This document shows, piece by piece, positions 42,445 to 51,120 of a stretch of 64,000 bases of DNA. The notes below the pieces were generated by a model. It was not told the DNA's origin and ran no database searches. It worked only from the letters and a program-made list of their open reading frames with translations. The stretch is from Thermoguttaceae bacterium (GTDB lineage Bacteria > Planctomycetota > Planctomycetia > Pirellulales > Thermoguttaceae). Within the stretch, counting starts at the first letter, position 1. The number at the start of each line of letters is the position of its first letter. The stretch covers positions 1 to 64,000 of the forward strand of contig JAFRAC010000007.1 of assembly GCA_017405595.1 (NCBI GenBank). The letters run 5' to 3'. The translations under genes and the position numbers were made by a program.

Positions 42445-44361
42445 TTAATCCTTTTTTTCCGATTTTTCCGATTGCGCGGCTTTCAGAAGCTTGAAGAAGG
42501 AGTACATATCAACGATCTCGATGCGGTCCCCTTTTTCCGGATCGGCCTTGAGCCTTTCGTAGAGGGCTTTCAACTGGGTCGGGGTCCAGACGATCGTACG
42601 GTAAACAAAAAACTGCGGCGTTTCCGAAAGGGAGACATCGTCCAGAACAATCGCCGCCGCTTCGGCCGCGTCGGGCGTGTTCGGCAGATCGCGCCTCATG
42701 CCGATCCACGGCATCCCTCCGGTCATCCCCGGTTCCGCGAACCGGTGCTGAACAATCCCGTCGGGGGAAAACCGGGCGTACGCCCGGCGCGCCTCTTCGG
42801 TGATCGCCGCCGAAGACCCGTCGATCAAAAATCCGGTCACCGAAAGATCCCACTGCCTGTAATACCTTTCGCAATGCCGGGTCCAGAGATCCAGCGCGCC
42901 GGGGAGCCCGGAAACCGGCCGCGGCTCGACCAGCCCCATCACGTTCACGTACCCGGCGCCGGAATCCCCCGCCACAAAGAAATCGTTCGGGGTCGCGGTC
43001 TTTCGGAAATAGTCGAATCCGGGCGCGAACCGGTCGGCCAGGGTCGGGTTAAACGCCCAGTTGATCGGAACCGACCCGCGGTTCGGATCGGACCAGAAGA
43101 CGGGCATCGTCTGATAGACCCAGGCGGCGCTGTCGTAGTCGCCGGCATAGATCGTAATGAACGCCTTGTTCGCCGGCCGGCCGGCCTTATCGAGAAGCCC
43201 GCGCTTTTTCAGGTCGGCCGCCGTCGGTTTGGCAAACGGATACTTCTTTTGAAGCGGCGCGTGGGCGAAAAACGAGGCGTTCGCCATCGCGCCGTAACTG
43301 AGCGCGTCGGCATCGAGCCAGGCGTTATAGTTCGAGAGGATTTCGACCTGTTTCCACTCGGTCGCGACCGGATCGTGCTTTCCGCCGAGGTTCTCCCAAT
43401 TCGTGTACTTGGCGTTCCACAGGATAAACCCGCCGACATGGATCATTTTCCGGCCGCGGTTCCGCTCATAAAGCGCCCCGAAAAATTCGGCAAGCGTTGC
43501 GGTATCGGTACCGATTTTCTGGTTCGGATCGTCGCTGGGCGCCTCGTCGTTCCACGGCGAGAGGTCGACAAAAGGCGCGCGGCGGGCAATAAAATAATCG
43601 TAATTCGTCAGCGTATGGTTTTGGATCGCGTTGGGGTGCCGGAACCAGGCGGCATCGGTATAATAGCCGGCCGCGTCGTCGCACGTTTTCCCCGTTTTGA
43701 TATAGCGGTCGACAAGCCAGCGGTACGCGTCGGCTTTCGCGCTGCCGGTGGAATCGAGACCGGTCTCGGGGATTTTCCCCTCACCGGTAAACATCGGGCC
43801 GCCGTCGGGCGCTAGCAGGCTTTTCACCACCGGAATCTGCGGGCCGTCCGGGTCGGTCACGAGCCGCGTATAGAGGGAACCGGGATCAGGATCGAACCGG
43901 ATCGGCAGAAGCGAATCGGCACCGGCGACCGTCGCCGCCAGACAGGACGTGGCGGGAACCCGCTCGTCGTAGACGACCGCCCCGCGGTACTCTTTCCGGA
44001 ACAGGTTCAGGAGTTCTTCGAGCGATTCGGCCTGATATACCGGCCGCCCTTCAAGCCAGCCTGGCCCGCCGTCCGGCGCCGGCGACCGGAACAGATCGAA
44101 CCAATACCGGTCGATCTGCAGACCCCCCTGAACCACATAAAAAATGTAAAGCCGGGGGGTCGAACGGTTCGCCAGCCCCTGAAGCGCGGCGACCAGAAAC
44201 GTTTCGTCCCAGCTCCGGCGCATTTCGTTCGGGTCGGAACGCTTGACCTTCTGCGCGTATTCGAGATCGTAGAGAACGATCGGTTCTTCGGCGGCGAACA
44301 AAAAAGAGGCTGCGAAAAGGATCGCCGTCATGATCGCCAGGAACGAGGCCGTTTTTTTCAT
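42445..44361 (-). CDS. Secreted GxGYxYP-domain protein
   Basis: About 638 residues; the start at 44361 follows AGAGGAA and begins a signal peptide (MKKTASFLAIMTAILFAASFLFA). The family name motif is present as GDSGAGYVNVMGLVEP at about residues 470-485. The family is a putative glycoside hydrolase-like group of PVC and Bacteroidetes bacteria with a TIM-barrel core; activity is unproven in most cases. Other readable landmarks are AALQGLANRSTPRLY near the N-terminus and YAGDYDSAAWVYQ. It may act on polysaccharide outside the cytoplasm. The 109-aa Tat protein follows on the same strand. Confidence 0.85.
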   Translation of the reverse strand: MKKTASFLAIMTAILFAASFLFAAEEPIVLYDLEYAQKVKRSDPNEMRRSWDETFLVAALQGLANRSTPRLYIFYVVQGGLQIDRYWFDLFRSPAPDGGPGWLEGRPVYQAESLEELLNLFRKEYRGAVVYDERVPATSCLAATVAGADSLLPIRFDPDPGSLYTRLVTDPDGPQIPVVKSLLAPDGGPMFTGEGKIPETGLDSTGSAKADAYRWLVDRYIKTGKTCDDAAGYYTDAAWFRHPNAIQNHTLTNYDYFIARRAPFVDLSPWNDEAPSDDPNQKIGTDTATLAEFFGALYERNRGRKMIHVGGFILWNAKYTNWENLGGKHDPVATEWKQVEILSNYNAWLDADALSYGAMANASFFAHAPLQKKYPFAKPTAADLKKRGLLDKAGRPANKAFITIYAGDYDSAAWVYQTMPVFWSDPNRGSVPINWAFNPTLADRFAPGFDYFRKTATPNDFFVAGDSGAGYVNVMGLVEPRPVSGLPGALDLWTRHCERYYRQWDLSVTGFLIDGSSAAITEEARRAYARFSPDGIVQHRFAEPGMTGGMPWIGMRRDLPNTPDAAEAAAIVLDDVSLSETPQFFVYRTIVWTPTQLKALYERLKADPEKGDRIEIVDMYSFFKLLKAAQSEKSEKKD

Positions 44362-44406
44362 CGTGGATTCCTCTTTTCGGTACGCGGTTCTTTTCCGCCC
44401 GGCCAC

Positions 44407-44439
44407 AAAAAAAGCTGTGCCGGAAAACAGCACAGCTTT
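44407..44439 (-). terminator. Terminator of tRNA-Thr
   Basis: AAAGCTGTGC (44411-44420) pairs with GCACAGCTTT (44430-44439) around CGGAAAACA; on the minus strand it is followed by TTTT. It lies 5 bases after the tRNA 3' end. Confidence 0.88.
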
Positions 44440-44443
44440 CGAG

Positions 44444-44516
44444 AGCCAGAGGGGGGAATCGAACCCCCAACCTCAGCATTACGAATGCTGCGCTCTGCCA
44501 GTTGAGCTACTCGGGC
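44444..44516 (-). tRNA. tRNA-Thr (anticodon CGU)
   Basis: On the minus strand: acceptor GCCCGAG / CTCTGGC (one C-U mismatch at pair 4:69), D arm GCTC...GAGC, anticodon stem CAGCA/TGCTG with loop TTCGTAA (anticodon CGT), T arm GGGGG-TTCGATT-CCCCC. CCA is not encoded. Reads ACG. Confidence 0.92.
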
Positions 44517-44555
44517 GAAAGGGACTTCGCGACAGCGGCAAAATCCCTTATCAAA

Positions 44556-44583
44556 ATCTTACCCGGTTTGTCTGTTTCGTCAA
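44556..44583 (-). promoter_or_regulatory. tRNA-Thr promoter
   Basis: Minus strand TTGACG (44583-44578), 16-bp spacer, TAAGAT (44561-44556), about 40 bases upstream of the tRNA. Confidence 0.65.
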
Positions 44584-44603
44584 GGCGTCGCGGTTCCCTT
44601 TCT

Positions 44604-44632
44604 TTGAAAAAAGATCGCCGATCGGGTATATT
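44604..44632 (+). promoter_or_regulatory. Promoter of the diacylglycerol kinase-like gene
   Basis: TTGAAA (44604-44609), 17-bp spacer, TATATT (44627-44632). Confidence 0.6.
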
Positions 44633-44711
44633 CTAGGGAGTGCGCCCGGCCTGCCGGCCGGCATTTCGGATCCGCCGAGAACCCCCAACGAGCCCTCCTG
44701 ACCCCAAACCG

Positions 44712-45668
44712 ATGAACGAACCGCGTCGCATCCTGATCTCCCTCAACCCCAAAGCGGGACGCCGTCCGGCGGCACAGCGCGCCGAAAAGCTCCGTGCCGA
44801 GCTCGCCTTGCGCGGGTTCGCCGCGGATCTTCTCACCGACCTGGACGAGGTCGAACAGAGGGCCAAAGACCTTTTTCGTGCCGGAACACTCCGCGCGCTG
44901 GTCGGCGTGGGGGGAGACGGTACCGCCGCCGAACTCGTCCGCCGTACCGACCCCGGCACCCCCATCACCCTTCTGCCCGCCGGAACCGCAAACCTGATCG
45001 CCAAGGAATTCCGCCTTCCCTTCAGTCCGGCGAAGTCGGCGCAGATGATCGAAACCGGCACACCCCTTTCGCTCGACGCCGCCGAAGCGAACGGAAAGCT
45101 CTTTCTGATCATGTTCACCGCCGGTATCGACGCCGAAATCGTCGCGCAGGTACACCGGAAGCGGGAAGAGGCGTTTCGCGGAACGAAAGGGAGCCGCGGA
45201 CATATCGGTTACCGGTCCTATTTGCGGCCGGTTTTAAAGTCGGTTTGCCGATACCCCTACCCCGCCATCCAGGTTATCACTGGGGAAGAGAACGCCGGTT
45301 CCGCCGCAAGGCCGGTCCGCTGGGCATTCCTCTTTAACATACCCCGCTACGGGTTTGGCGCCGCGCCGTGTCTCGGCAGCGACCCGCGGGACGGCCGGCT
45401 CGATTACTGCGGGTTCCGCCGGGGCGGTCTTTTCCCCTCCCTGTTCGGAATCCTTGCGGCGTTTTTGGGCAGAAGCCACCGTTTCCTTCCGGGCTGTGTT
45501 TTCGGGAAAGGCGCGCGTTTTCAATTCACACCGCACAAGCCCGATACACCGATCCCCTACCAGATCGACGGCGACCCCGCCGGACACCTTCCGGCGGAAA
45601 TACAGATCCTCCCCCGGCGCTTCACCCTGCTGGTCCCCAAACAGGAAGCCGCGCGACGGGCCGGCTGA
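44712..45668 (+). CDS. Diacylglycerol/sphingosine kinase family protein (YegS/BmrU-like)
   Basis: About 318 residues. RRILISLNPKAGRR, GVGGDGTAAELV (nucleotide-binding GGDGT) and LPAGTANLIAKEF are the DAGK catalytic-domain motifs; IDGDPAGHL marks the second domain. It phosphorylates a lipid using ATP. The ATG at 44712 fits the family N-terminus but has no ribosome binding site. An in-frame GTG at 44640, 8 bases after the -10 box, could start a leaderless message with a 24-residue Arg/Pro-rich extension; I judge this less likely. Single gene with a strong terminator. Confidence 0.88.
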   Translation: MNEPRRILISLNPKAGRRPAAQRAEKLRAELALRGFAADLLTDLDEVEQRAKDLFRAGTLRALVGVGGDGTAAELVRRTDPGTPITLLPAGTANLIAKEFRLPFSPAKSAQMIETGTPLSLDAAEANGKLFLIMFTAGIDAEIVAQVHRKREEAFRGTKGSRGHIGYRSYLRPVLKSVCRYPYPAIQVITGEENAGSAARPVRWAFLFNIPRYGFGAAPCLGSDPRDGRLDYCGFRRGGLFPSLFGILAAFLGRSHRFLPGCVFGKGARFQFTPHKPDTPIPYQIDGDPAGHLPAEIQILPRRFTLLVPKQEAARRAG

Positions 45669-45732
45669 ACGGGCCGTTTGCGGTCCTTCGCTTGATCCGT
45701 TTCCCTGTGTACAGCCGTTCGGTTTTTTGACG

Positions 45733-45776
45733 AGATAAAACACGCCCCGGCTCGTGTTCGGGCCGGGGCGTGTTTT
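45733..45776. terminator. Bidirectional intrinsic terminator
   Basis: AAAACACGCCCCGGC (45737-45751) pairs with GCCGGGGCGTGTTTT (45762-45776) around a 10-base loop. It separates the DAG kinase-like gene from the convergent Gfo/Idh gene. Confidence 0.88.
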
Positions 45777-45794
45777 GGAAACCTTTTTGCGGAA

Positions 45795-47840
45795 TCAGAG
45801 TTTGTATTCCGCCCGGTCGAGGTTCGGGGTCTGGAACGCCTTGTAGTCGGCAAGGCGCTTCTGGTAATCGGCGTCGGATTCCCCGTCTTTCTTTTCGACC
45901 AGCTGATCGGCATAGTCGAATTCGGGGGTCGCGTCGCTTTCGACGTCGAACCATTCCTTCTTAAACGGAACCGTCAGACGCAGGTCGGCGGCAATGTTCG
46001 TGGTCAGCGCAATCACGGCGTCCCAAAGGGCGACGTCGCCGCGGCAGCGGGTTACAAGTTTCGGCGGCGAGGGTTTCTTCCCCGCATCGGGGCCGACCAG
46101 AGTCGGGTCTTCGTATGTCTGGTCGACCAGGTCGGGATCGGCGGTCGGGTTCTTGCGGATGCAGTAGGCCCAGTGCTCGATCTCTTCGCAGTAGCCGCGC
46201 GAAACGTCGGTCGCGTAAACGCCCTGGTACCCGATCGCCGAAGAGAGCGGATCGCCGTTATCATCGATCACGATATCGAGTTCGCCGGAACCGGATTTTG
46301 CCACACGCGTCTTGTCGTTGATGGCGCTGGTGCGGTAAAGAAGCCCTTCCTTCTCGGTTTCGATCAGGAGCGTTCCCTTGGTGCCGAAGACGGTTTCGCC
46401 GTAACCGCCGAACCCGTTTCCGTTAATCGTCGAATAGGCGACGGTGATTTTCCGCTGCGAGCCGAGTTCGTCGTTCGGGTCGTAGCCCGGCGCCGGATAG
46501 TCGTAGACCGCCGAAATGTGGTCGTCGACGTCGCGGTCGAGCGACGAGAAGAGGGAACGGGACGAAGTCGCCGAAACCGAAAGGGGATACTGCTTCTTGC
46601 CGCCGTGCGCCGCGGCGATGAAGATCGACGCGGCGTCGAGCTGATGGCTTCCGAGTTCCGCCATCAGGCCGCCGCCGGTACGGTTCCAAAGGCGCCAGCG
46701 GATCAGCTCTTCGATGGCCGGCCGGTCGTACGCCTGGCCGTCGTCTTCGCGCTGCTCTTTCTGATACCCGTATTCGTCGGCCGATTTGTACTGGCGGCCG
46801 CCGATCGTTCCCCCTTTCAGAAGGATGACATCCTGCAGCTGGGCGCGTTTCTGTTCGAGTTTCGGCAGCCACGCCGCAAGATCTTTTTCCAATACCGATT
46901 TCTCTTTGGAAAGGCGTTTGGCCTTGTCGATGAGTTCCGGCGTCTTCTGCGCGTCGGGAAGTTTGCTGATCTTGTCGATCGCCAGCTCGTTTTTCACGAT
47001 ATTGGCCTTGAGCCGCTCGACTTCCGCCGACCAGGCTTTCCACTCGTCCTGCAGGCGGGTCGCTTCGATATCCTTCTCTTTCGAGCCGGGAGGAAGCGGC
47101 ATCTGCCAGGAATCGGAACCGGGCAGGTTGCCGCGGTGCCACTGCGCGCGGATGTAGTGCAGATCGCCCATCACGCCGCGGTTGATCAGGTCGGTCGCGT
47201 GATCGTAAAGGATGTTGTAGTGACGCTGGTGGCCGATCGTCAGGTGTTTCTTGTGAAGGCGGGCGGCGCGCGCCATCTCTTTGCAGCGGGCGATCGAGTG
47301 GCCCATCAGCTTTTCGGTAAGAACGTGGCACCCTTTTTCCATCGCCAGAATCGCGGCCGGCGCGTGCAGGTGAAGCGGAAGCCCGATGATCACCCCTTCG
47401 ATCCCGAGTTTTTCGGCATCGTTCAGAAGGTCCCGGTAGTCGTTGTAGACCTTGATGTTCGCCTTGGCCTGTGCTTCGGTCTTGTAGCCGTATTTCTTCA
47501 TCAGGCCGGGCCGGACCGCCGCGGCGGTCGCGCTGTACACGTCGCCGTGAAACGCGCGGTACTGGTTATACGGCCGGATGTCGGCAATGGCGACCACCTT
47601 CACGTATTTCGGGTTGATCCCGCCGATCAGCACGCTCCCTTCATCGCCGGTTCCGAGAACCGCGATTTTGACCGGGTCTTTGAACTCGCCATAATGAAAG
47701 TAGTACGCGCCCATCCCTTTTCCGGAGGCAAGGTTTTCCTGGCACGACTTTTTCAGGAAATCCCGGCGCGTGACCGAACTTCCGATCGCCGCCAGGAAAT
47801 TCTCTTTTCCGATCGCTTTCTGTTCCGGCGTTAAATTCAT
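45795..47840 (-). CDS. Gfo/Idh/MocA-family oxidoreductase with coiled-coil insertion
   Basis: About 681 residues; the start at 47840 follows AGAGGAA. The Rossmann domain begins at VKIAVLGTGDEGS, with IADIRPYNQYRA, the catalytic-Lys region TEKLMGHSIARCKEM and IGHQRHYNILYDH. Between the Rossmann domain and the second domain is an extra ~80-residue Lys/Glu-rich coiled coil (EVERLKANIVKNELAIDKIS, KDLAAWLPKLEQKRAQ). VTRRDFLKKS looks like a Tat signal, but the usual hydrophobic stretch is replaced by polar residues, so export is doubtful. NAD(P)-dependent; substrate probably a sugar. It is the last gene of the DoxX operon and paralogous to the next entry. Confidence 0.87.
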   Translation of the reverse strand: MNLTPEQKAIGKENFLAAIGSSVTRRDFLKKSCQENLASGKGMGAYYFHYGEFKDPVKIAVLGTGDEGSVLIGGINPKYVKVVAIADIRPYNQYRAFHGDVYSATAAAVRPGLMKKYGYKTEAQAKANIKVYNDYRDLLNDAEKLGIEGVIIGLPLHLHAPAAILAMEKGCHVLTEKLMGHSIARCKEMARAARLHKKHLTIGHQRHYNILYDHATDLINRGVMGDLHYIRAQWHRGNLPGSDSWQMPLPPGSKEKDIEATRLQDEWKAWSAEVERLKANIVKNELAIDKISKLPDAQKTPELIDKAKRLSKEKSVLEKDLAAWLPKLEQKRAQLQDVILLKGGTIGGRQYKSADEYGYQKEQREDDGQAYDRPAIEELIRWRLWNRTGGGLMAELGSHQLDAASIFIAAAHGGKKQYPLSVSATSSRSLFSSLDRDVDDHISAVYDYPAPGYDPNDELGSQRKITVAYSTINGNGFGGYGETVFGTKGTLLIETEKEGLLYRTSAINDKTRVAKSGSGELDIVIDDNGDPLSSAIGYQGVYATDVSRGYCEEIEHWAYCIRKNPTADPDLVDQTYEDPTLVGPDAGKKPSPPKLVTRCRGDVALWDAVIALTTNIAADLRLTVPFKKEWFDVESDATPEFDYADQLVEKKDGESDADYQKRLADYKAFQTPNLDRAEYKL

Positions 47841-47954
47841 TTTCTTCCTCTGTTTGTATCTCAATGCGTCTGAACCGGCGGTGCGCGGTGGAGCGCGGCT
47901 TTCATTCAGGCGCGAGTGTTATTGTTGATTTCGGTTTCCTCGGCTCGCTCCGGT

Positions 47955-49757
47955 TCAGGAGAGCTTGTATTTTTCCTGGTCCAGATTCGGAACCCCTTTC
48001 AGATCGGTCAGATCGTCTTCGGGCGTCTCGTTGCTTTCCGGATCGAACCAGGATTCCTTGAAGTTGACGCTTTCCCCCTTGTCGGCGGCGATGTTCGTCA
48101 CCAGCGCGATGACCGCGTCGCCGAGGGCAATCTTCGGGTTGCAGCGGGGCTGGAACGCCGGATTGGTGTTGTTCGGGTTTTCGCGAATGCACCATGCCCA
48201 GTGCTCGATCTCTTCCTTATAGCCGCGGCTGACGGCCGGGCCGGCTCCGGCGGCGCTGGCCACCGCTTTCTGGGCGGGGGCGCTGGCCTGGGTGTCGAGC
48301 GCGGCGGCGCCGGCGGCCTTCTTCTCGACCTTGCTGGTCGAAGGGCCGCGCAAAAGTTCGGCGGTCTGTTCCCGTTCGAGGATGATCGTCCCCTTGGTGC
48401 CGAACACGATTTCGCCGTATCCGCCGAACCCGTTCCCGTTGATCGTCGAGTACTGAACGGTGATCGTCCGTTTCCGGCCGTCGATTGTCGAAGGATCGTA
48501 GTTCGGCGCGGGGAACTCGACCAGTGTGGTGATATGGTCGTGCACCTGGCGGTCGAGACCGAACAGGTTGCGGTTCGCCGAAACGTAAACTTTAAGCGGA
48601 TGAACCTTCCCGCGGTCGGGCAGCGCGTTCGGGTCTTCGCCCCGAAGCGCGGCGGCGCGGCGGTTGTTCGCGGCCAGGAAGATCGACGCGGCGTCGAGCT
48701 GGTGGCTTCCGAGCTCGACCATCAGGCCGCCGCCGGTACGTTTCCAAAGACGCCAGCGGACAAGCTCTTCGGCGGCCGGCCGGTCGTACGCGTATTTCGT
48801 TCCCCGGCCGAACGATTCGGACTGATACCCGTATTCGGCGGGGGTTTTCAGCTCAACACCCTTGTATTTCGACCCGTCCTGCGCCAGGAGGGCATCGGAA
48901 AGCTCGGCCTCTTTCTGAATGACCTTTTTCCGCCACTTTTCGATGTCCAGGCCGCTCGCCTCGGCCAGATTCTGCTTCCAGGCGATCAGTTCGTCGCGGA
49001 GTTTTCCGGCCTGCTTGTCGCCCGGCTTGAGCGCGGTAGGCATCGGCATCTGCCAGGAATCCGCCCCCGGGGAATTGCCGCGGTGCCACTGCGCGCGGAT
49101 GTAATGCAGGTCGCCCAAAAGGCCCCGTTCGATCTGTTCTTCCGCGTCGTGGTAGAGAATGTTGTAGTGGCGCTGATGGCCGATCGCCAGGTGTTTGCCG
49201 AAAAGCTTCGCGGCGCGCGCCATCTCTTTGCATTCGATGATCGAGTGCCCCATCAGCTTTTCGCAGATCACATGAAGGCCGCAGCTCATCGCCTGGATCG
49301 AGGCGGGCGCGTGCAGGTGAAGCGGAAGGCCGATAATCACGGCTTCGATACCGAGTTTGCCGGCGTCGCGGAGGAGGTCGCGGTAATCGGCGTAGACCTT
49401 CACGTGTTTCCGGGCCTCGTCTTCGGTTTTCCAGCCGTATTTTTCCATCAGGCCGCAGCGCGCCGCCAGCGCGGCATCGCTGTAATTGTCGCCGTGGAAT
49501 GCGCGGAACTGGTTATACGGCCGGATGTCGGCGATCGCCTTGACCTGAACGTAATCGGGATTGATCGCGCCCAGAAGAACGCTCCCTTCGTCGCCCGTGC
49601 CGAGAATCGCGACGCGGACCGGATCGCCCTTCACCTGAGAATATCCGAAGTAGAAGGCGCCGAGCCCGGCGGCCGGCACCGCCGCCGCCAGTACGCCCGC
49701 TTTCATAAAGTTGCGGCGGGAACACCCGAACTGAGTTTTATCTGCTTGATTCGTCAT
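47955..49757 (-). CDS. Tat-exported Gfo/Idh/MocA-family oxidoreductase
   Basis: About 600 residues. SRRNFMKAGVLAAAVPAAGL is a proper twin-arginine signal, so the folded enzyme with its bound nicotinamide cofactor is exported. VRVAILGTGDEGSVLLGAIN starts the Rossmann fold; CEKLMGHSIIECKEM and GHQRHYNILY match the paralogue. A low-complexity Ala-rich segment (about residues 480-510) interrupts the second domain. Such periplasmic oxidoreductases are expanded in planctomycetes and act on sugars or sugar-like compounds without obvious NAD turnover. Encoded between a DoxX membrane protein and its paralogue. Confidence 0.88.
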   Translation of the reverse strand: MTNQADKTQFGCSRRNFMKAGVLAAAVPAAGLGAFYFGYSQVKGDPVRVAILGTGDEGSVLLGAINPDYVQVKAIADIRPYNQFRAFHGDNYSDAALAARCGLMEKYGWKTEDEARKHVKVYADYRDLLRDAGKLGIEAVIIGLPLHLHAPASIQAMSCGLHVICEKLMGHSIIECKEMARAAKLFGKHLAIGHQRHYNILYHDAEEQIERGLLGDLHYIRAQWHRGNSPGADSWQMPMPTALKPGDKQAGKLRDELIAWKQNLAEASGLDIEKWRKKVIQKEAELSDALLAQDGSKYKGVELKTPAEYGYQSESFGRGTKYAYDRPAAEELVRWRLWKRTGGGLMVELGSHQLDAASIFLAANNRRAAALRGEDPNALPDRGKVHPLKVYVSANRNLFGLDRQVHDHITTLVEFPAPNYDPSTIDGRKRTITVQYSTINGNGFGGYGEIVFGTKGTIILEREQTAELLRGPSTSKVEKKAAGAAALDTQASAPAQKAVASAAGAGPAVSRGYKEEIEHWAWCIRENPNNTNPAFQPRCNPKIALGDAVIALVTNIAADKGESVNFKESWFDPESNETPEDDLTDLKGVPNLDQEKYKLS

Positions 49758-49835
49758 TCTGTTACCCTGAATATATCTGCAATGGATGTTTTCTTTGGCA
49801 AATCCGCCGCGGGAGAAGGCCCGCGGCCGGGAGGA

Positions 49836-50978
49836 TTACGCGTTGGCCTCGTCGGAAGCGGGGCCGAGCGTTTCGCTGGTGATTTCCGGGGTAAGAGGAT
49901 CTTTCTTGCCGCGGTAGAGCCGGACCAGCTGTTTGCCGCCGCAATTCCAGAGGAACCAGTCGAGACCGCCCCAGCGGCCCGCCGGCAGGATAATCAGAAG
50001 GATGAGAGCCAGCAGCTCCACCGTGTCTTTGCTGACCACCATCGAATGGCCGACCACTTCGGGCGCGTGGGGATAAACCGTCGGCCAGGGGAACTGCGTC
50101 AGGACCACGTTGACCATGAAGATCGCGCCGCCCAGCGCGGCCAGGCGGGTGCAGAGCCCGAGGATCAGGCAGAGGCCGATCGCCGAAAGGCCGATCGTCA
50201 CGCACAGATCGAGAAGCCCCATTCGGGAAGGAACCGCGAATTCCTTGATGACCGGAATCTTTTGGATGAAGGAAATCCCCGGAATATAGTTCGACCCGTA
50301 GGCGATCGGGGGAAGTTCGCCGAGTGCCTTCTGCTGCGGCGTCAGCTCGTCCCAGAGGGCCAGCTGCATATTGGCGCCCATCTTTTCGGGCACCGAGGCC
50401 ATCGCGTCCCCTTCGTTGCGGAGCTTGAGTTTGGTGTCCCAATCCCAGACTTTCTGATGTTCGGCGCCGTCGGTCTTGAGCCTCTGTTTGGCCTCGAACC
50501 GTTTGCGGCTCCCCATCAGTTCGCGGATCGCGTCGCGCTGTTCAAGAGTGCATTCACGAAGAGAACCGATATACTGGTTGAAGACGGCGTCGGTCTTCTT
50601 GCGCTGCTCGGCGGCGGATTCCTGGTCGAGCCCGTATTTGGCGAGGTACTTATCGTAATACTTGAACCAGGCCGTTTCGAAGACGGGAAGCGTCCAGCCC
50701 TGGGACTGGCCGGCGACAAATTTGCCGTCGACCATTTCCCCTTCGACGGCTTCGGCCATCTGCAGCCGTTCGACACCGGTGAGGTCGGGGAGCATTTTGT
50801 AGTAGAGTTCCGCCGTCGGGCCTTTCGCGATGCCCAGGAACCCCTTGGCGCTGAATCCGTTCGCCGGATCCATTTTCCAAAGCCCTTCATAGAGAAAATG
50901 ACAGCCAATCGCCATCCGCAGAATGACGACCGCGACGATAAACACGCCTGTCCAGAAACTGACCTTTTTGACGCCCAA
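49836..50978 (-). CDS. DoxX-family membrane protein with a large soluble insertion
   Basis: About 380 residues. The start is a TTG at 50978 because GGAGGGAGG ends 6 bases upstream and translation gives LGVKKVSFWTG, a normal inner-membrane N-terminus; no ATG serves as well. One segment (residues ~8-28) and three near 265-355 (LLDLCVTIGLSAIGLCLILG, GAIFMVNVVLTQF, LLALILLIILPAG) are the DoxX core. Between the first and second lies a charged ~200-residue insert, predicted outside the cytoplasm. DoxX proteins form redox-linked membrane complexes; linked here to two exported-type oxidoreductases it may pass electrons from them, which is inference. Confidence 0.8.
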   Translation of the reverse strand: MGVKKVSFWTGVFIVAVVILRMAIGCHFLYEGLWKMDPANGFSAKGFLGIAKGPTAELYYKMLPDLTGVERLQMAEAVEGEMVDGKFVAGQSQGWTLPVFETAWFKYYDKYLAKYGLDQESAAEQRKKTDAVFNQYIGSLRECTLEQRDAIRELMGSRKRFEAKQRLKTDGAEHQKVWDWDTKLKLRNEGDAMASVPEKMGANMQLALWDELTPQQKALGELPPIAYGSNYIPGISFIQKIPVIKEFAVPSRMGLLDLCVTIGLSAIGLCLILGLCTRLAALGGAIFMVNVVLTQFPWPTVYPHAPEVVGHSMVVSKDTVELLALILLIILPAGRWGGLDWFLWNCGGKQLVRLYRGKKDPLTPEITSETLGPASDEANA

Positions 50979-51009
50979 AAGGCACCTCCCTCCGATACTA
51001 AAAATCAGA

Positions 51010-51031
51010 CATACGCGCCGCGGCGCGTATG
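51010..51031. promoter_or_regulatory. Perfect 22-bp palindrome upstream of the DoxX gene
   Basis: CATACGCGCCGCGGCGCGTATG is its own reverse complement and lies 32 bases before the TTG start of the DoxX gene. It may be an operator, or a terminator for the upstream gene (a broken T-run follows: TCTGATTTTTAG). Confidence 0.45.
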
Positions 51032-51120
51032 CCAAGATGGATAATTTGCGCTAATCGTGCCGGGTCCGGCTTCGTGACCCCATTCTATCAGGAAATCGCG
51101 AAAATGATACCCCCGCGACG

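Noticed and set aside
47916-51044. Over 1000-codon plus-strand frame opposite the DoxX and Gfo/Idh genes
   Set aside because: Antisense shadow of three well supported minus-strand genes spanning their boundaries.
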